Positions 59,938 to 64,000 of a stretch of DNA of 64,000 nt are shown in pieces. Made by a program: the position numbers and the translations under genes. Position 1 is the stretch's first letter, and each line of letters begins with the position of its first letter. Below the pieces are notes generated by a model. It saw only the letters and a list, made by a program, of their open reading frames with translations. It searched no databases and was not told the origin of the DNA. This DNA comes from Cyanoderma ruficeps (Eukaryota; Chordata; Aves; Passeriformes; Timaliidae): positions 4,245,932 through 4,309,931 of the forward strand of contig VZDJ01000049.1 in assembly GCA_008694505.1 (NCBI GenBank), read 5' to 3'.

Positions 59938-62900
59938 CTGAAAGCATCAAAAAAAACATTGAAAGCGGGTCTGTCTTCCACCATCATTAAAAAATAAAAT
60001 AAACTAGACACATTGGAAAGCCACGCAAATAAAAACAAAAATACGAAGACAAAGTCCCTGAAATACATATGTCAGTAGAAAGAAAGGTTCAGATCTGAAG
60101 TTTGAGGAGCTAGACCTTTAAATGTTCCTCAAAGATTGACAGGCCACATTCTCCTGACTCAGAGCTGTTGAATCAGCTCACCCCCTGCCACTGACAGATG
60201 CTCTGACTTTATACATAGAGAAGAAATAAAGCCCTACTTTAGTTTTATACAAATATTCAGACCGGAACCTGACAACAAAAGTATCTAAGAGAAAAAAAAG
60301 AACAGCAAAAAAAACCCCACACTACTGTTTTAATTTGAAATCTCCAAAGGGCAAAGCAATTATAGGGCTTTCAAATTCAAATTCTTGGATTCTATTTCTT
60401 CATTCGAAGAAATAGCATTATTTAATTCACACATCTACCACACAGATCCCTCAGATTAGGACTTTTCATTACAGACAGTAACAAAGCCAAAACTGAGCAA
60501 CTGTTGTTTTACCTGCAAAGCAGGTCCAATGTTTTCAGAACCTAAGAAAGCTTCCCAATGACATTTTTGTGCTAAGTCAGCTACTGAATTCATGGAAATT
60601 TGCAACAGAATTTCTCTTATCTCCTCAATCTTCTTCCAAACTTATTCCCAAACTTTGTCTACATAAAGCAATGAGCTAGCAGCTGCAGGAAGCACTGTCA
60701 GAGCAAACAGTGGTCTTTGGGATCACAGTTGTGTAGCCCTTCCCATCAGGTACCAATGAAGGATATTTAACAAATAATTTGATTCACGAGTCTCTCCCTG
60801 GGACAGAGTACTTTGCTCCTGCTACAGAATAAAAGACAGAATGGTTTGAGTTGGAAAGGAACTGGAAGATCATCACATTCCAACCTCCTGCCATTGGCAG
60901 GGACACCTTTCACTATCCCAGGGTGCTCCAAACCCCATCCAGCCAGGCCTTGGACACTTCCAGGGATCCAGGGGCAGCCACAGTTGCTCTGGGCCCCTGT
61001 ACCAGGGCCTCACCACCCTCACAGGGAAGAATTCCTTCCCAATATCTGATCCAAACCTGCTGCCTTTCAGTTTGAAGCCATTCCCCCTTGTCCTGTCACT
61101 TCATGCCCTTGTCAAAAGTCCTTCTCCAGCTCTCTTGGAGCCCCTTTATGCACTGGAAGGGGCTCTAAGGTCCCTCCCCAGGGCCATCCCAGCTCTCTAC
61201 ATCTGTATTCACAGGAGAGGTGTTCCAAGTCCTCTGATCATTTTTGTAGCCTTCTCTGGCCTCACTTCAGCAGGTCCATGTCAGAATCCCCCTCTCCCCT
61301 GCTGCCCACATAGTTTTGGAAGGAGATCAGGACACAGCTGGCTGGCTGGTCACAGCCAGCTTCTCATCAACCAACATTCCCAAGTACTATAAGTTAAAAT
61401 TAAGTGTTCTCTCCATTTTCTAAATTCTGGTTTCCATTCTTCCCACCCACAGTGGAACTTGCTCCATAAGGAAAGAAACGCCTCACCCATGTCCCACCAA
61501 GCCTCCCAGTGAAGTGACACTGGGAAGGAGTTTATAGGGGCTGGCTTCAGGAGCTTTGCAGAGGACTAGATTAGGAGGAAAATTAGGAGTTTAATAAATT
61601 AATTTTAATAAATTAATACAGTTTTTACACCATAATCAGCCTGTCCCCCAATACTGCACCAGATCCTCCACTGTGACTACAGCAGAGAGAGCTCCCGGAT
61701 GCTGCTGTGTACTGGGATCCAGGATCTCCTGCAACAACAATTTACTACATCAATGTTCAGCTTTCAAACCCTAAAAATCTGAATGTGAGACAAAGGACTG
61801 GAGCTCCTGCCAGATATTTTACTATTTTTTCTTGTTTGTGAAAGAGCTGCAATACTCCCTATTTAACCCTACTATCAACTTCTGAGGGTTAGTCTGTGAG
61901 TTTGGCACACCAATAAAGGTCTCAGAGTTATTCACAGGTCTGCTCCTATATTTAAAATATGCAAACAATAGAATTTGACTGCCAAAGAGACTCATCATAA
62001 TCATGTTAGATCCTCTTTTCTGGATTCTGTCTTTTAACTGGGTCTTTAGTCCTGAAAGGTGAAAAAAATTAATTCCAGGTGACTTGAAGAAAACACGTAC
62101 TAAATGTCTGCATCAATCAGTGCATTTTGAAAAAGTAGAAAAGGATTACTCATGCTCTACTTAATTCCTAGGAAGAAAAAAAAATCAGTTTTTTAGCATT
62201 CTTGAAGTCTGCAATTTACTGAAGATGCACCAGAGCACTACAAATGTCACATTAAGCTTCTCCAGTCCTGACCTGACAGAACAAACCTGCATTCTTTGAA
62301 TTCCCTAGAGAGACATGAAGAAACCTGCAAATATCCCAGACAGAACAGATTTCTAAGTTTGGGGGTGGGCTCACTTTTCCTTCTTTTTCTTTTAGTGAAA
62401 ACCCTACTTTTGGATAAAATCCTTCCTCTTTCATCACTCCCAGCAAGTGCAGCCACAGCTATATATTACCTGTAAGTTTTACAATGCAGCTTTAAGTTGA
62501 AAATGGGCAGAATACAATGCAACTTCACCTTGGGATGGGCACAGCAATTCCAAGAAAGCAATAAAAGTTGGTTTTATCGTTGCCTGATGCTGGGTTTGTC
62601 CCTGGCTTTTTTTTTTCCAAAACAAATATGATTTGAGTTTCAGACCTGTTAGTGAAGTCCAGAGAAGCTTTACTGTTCCAATTCCTAGAATTCAAAGAGC
62701 CTCCATAGGGGAAAAAAAAATAATTCCCTCCCAATCACACACTTACTTCTATGCCAAAAATAATTTGTGGGTTGTGAGAAGACTTATTTTAAGGAAAGCA
62801 GTCACTACTGACTGTGAGTGACCCATTACTGAGAATTTACAATTAACTCGTGCAGGACATGCCCCAAATCACTCCCCCAAGAATGGAAAGACCAAATTAA

Positions 62901-64000
62901 CTGGAGAAATTCATCCCACTGCACACAGAATAACCAGGGACCGAATTTCACAACTCCTGTAACTTTGGACTTTGGTAGTAATTTAATTTTTAGGGAAGGT
63001 GGCTATTGCATTTACCACCAAAGTGTTTGCATGCCCAGAAGCTTCTGTTTAAGGATATTGGAGCTCTTGCTCCCAGCAGGAGGATCCACAGCAGAGTTCC
63101 AGCAATGGCTTTGAGCCTCCCCACATGCCCACAGTCATCCATGTGAAGGAGCATTTTGACCACTGGGCACAGTTTTTCCCTTTCTCCTGGTACTCCAGTG
63201 AACTGCTGGCTTAAATAAATAATGCAGAGCAGCTCTGGCCCAAGGAACATCCAAAGAGGACCAGGACAACGTGTGACAGAGCCCAGGGACAGCAGCAGAG
63301 CTCACCCCAGCCTCTGGCCAAAGCCTCACAAGGAATCCGTGGCAGCTGCTCAGGACACAGCCACATTCCTCAGCCCTGCAGGGCTGAAAGACAGAGGCAA
63401 AAAGAAAAAATAATTAAAATCACCACTTTCCACGAAGTGCCTGCCTGAGGTCTTGTCTAAACTGGAGAAAACGACACCAAAATCTACTTAAAGGCACCTT
63501 GCACCTGCAAATGCACAGGGACACACATCCTGTAGTTGGTGTGGGGAGGAATACCACAGTCAGAGCGATTTAACCAAAATACATGCTGAGTAAAACTTCT
63601 GTTTCAGTTGATGGAGGGTTTGATGGACTGCAAAGGATTCCAATAAAAACAAAGAAGAGCCTCCTCATATTAATCACCTGTCAGAGATGTCCAAACTTGC
63701 ATTTCTTCAGGACAAGTGCAGCACAGGTACAAGGAAAGAACATTCCCTTACTGGACTATACCCAGATGTTCCTAACTCCCTTATATTGTTCTAATTCAGA
63801 CTCCAGAGCAGACAAGCTCCCAGAGAGTGCTTTTTCCTGAAGATTTGCACTTTTACAAAGAGCAAGAAGATGCCCCAGTGTAAGCACATCCCCTGAGTGT
63901 GCAGGGGTGGGAAAGGATTGCTCCCTATTCCCCACACCAATATCCATCTTCATCTGACACACCTGCAGGGAGAAACCCAGCTGGCAGATAAACTGCAAGG
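59938..64000 (-). other. HSD17B2: HSD17B2 intron 1 (partial)
   Basis: The intron runs from the exon 2 acceptor to the window edge. I looked for an exon 1 encoding N-terminal membrane segments and ending in ...VTG at a phase-1 donor, and did not find one. It contains a CR1 copy at about 60836-61385. Confidence 0.7.
60836..61385 (-). mobile_element. CR1 LINE 3' end, about 550 bp, antisense copy
   Basis: The + strand shows the reverse complement of the CR1 tail in order: 'gaatggtttgagttggaaag', 'caacctcctgccattggcag', 'ggccttggacacttccaggg', 'gccattcccccttgtcctgt', 'ggagaggtgttccaagtcct' and 'cacagccagcttctcatcaa'. The transcribed strand is therefore the - strand, the same as HSD17B2. Internal deletions are present. 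It is the longest CR1 copy in the window. Confidence 0.93.

Noticed and set aside
60813..61392. Open frames of 74-106 codons on the + strand
   Set aside because: They lie inside an antisense CR1 3' end and do not encode CR1 or host protein.
62990..63329. Candidate HSD17B2 exon 1 on the - strand (hydrophobic LLWILLLG stretch)
   Set aside because: It does not align with known N-termini of the enzyme and does not end in a VTG phase-1 donor. I judged the hydrophobic run coincidental.
1..64000. CRISPR arrays, tRNA or rRNA genes, bacterial operons, intact retroviral genes
   Set aside because: None were seen. The window has eukaryotic split genes and CR1 fragments only.

Overview
The window looks like avian nuclear DNA. 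It carries several CR1 LINE 3' ends with the bird-typical tail related to ATTCTATGATTCT. The gene order at its two ends, MPHOSPH6 and HSD17B2 transcribed towards each other, matches human 16q23.3 (the chicken chromosome 11 equivalent). Species cannot be fixed from the sequence alone.

Layout. (1) Positions 1-6165, + strand: exons 2-5 of MPHOSPH6, a nuclear RNA-exosome cofactor; exon 1 lies left of the window. (2) 6166-24000: three complete single-coding-exon arylamine N-acetyltransferase (NAT) genes in tandem on the - strand (start codons at 12592, 17244 and 23859). Each has an intact Cys68-His107-Asp122 triad and a splice acceptor 5-7 bases before its ATG, so each has at least one unseen non-coding 5' exon. 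(3) 24000-54650: about 30 kb with no gene I can support. It holds CR1 fragments, simple repeats, a 37-38 bp minisatellite, diverged internal duplications and a perfect HNF1 palindrome. (4) 54655-59937, - strand: exons 2-5 of HSD17B2 (17-beta-hydroxysteroid dehydrogenase type 2); exon 1 and the promoter are not in the window. (5) 59938-64000: part of its intron 1, with a CR1 copy.

NAT and HSD17B2 are both small-molecule metabolising enzymes. They share this interval but no common pathway is shown by the sequence. The most notable points are the NAT triplet placed between two genes that are neighbours without NATs in human, and the spread of residues at substrate-pocket position 127 (Val, Gly, Met) across the three copies. 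I found no RNA gene, CRISPR array, intact transposon or viral gene. No novel multi-gene system is evident.
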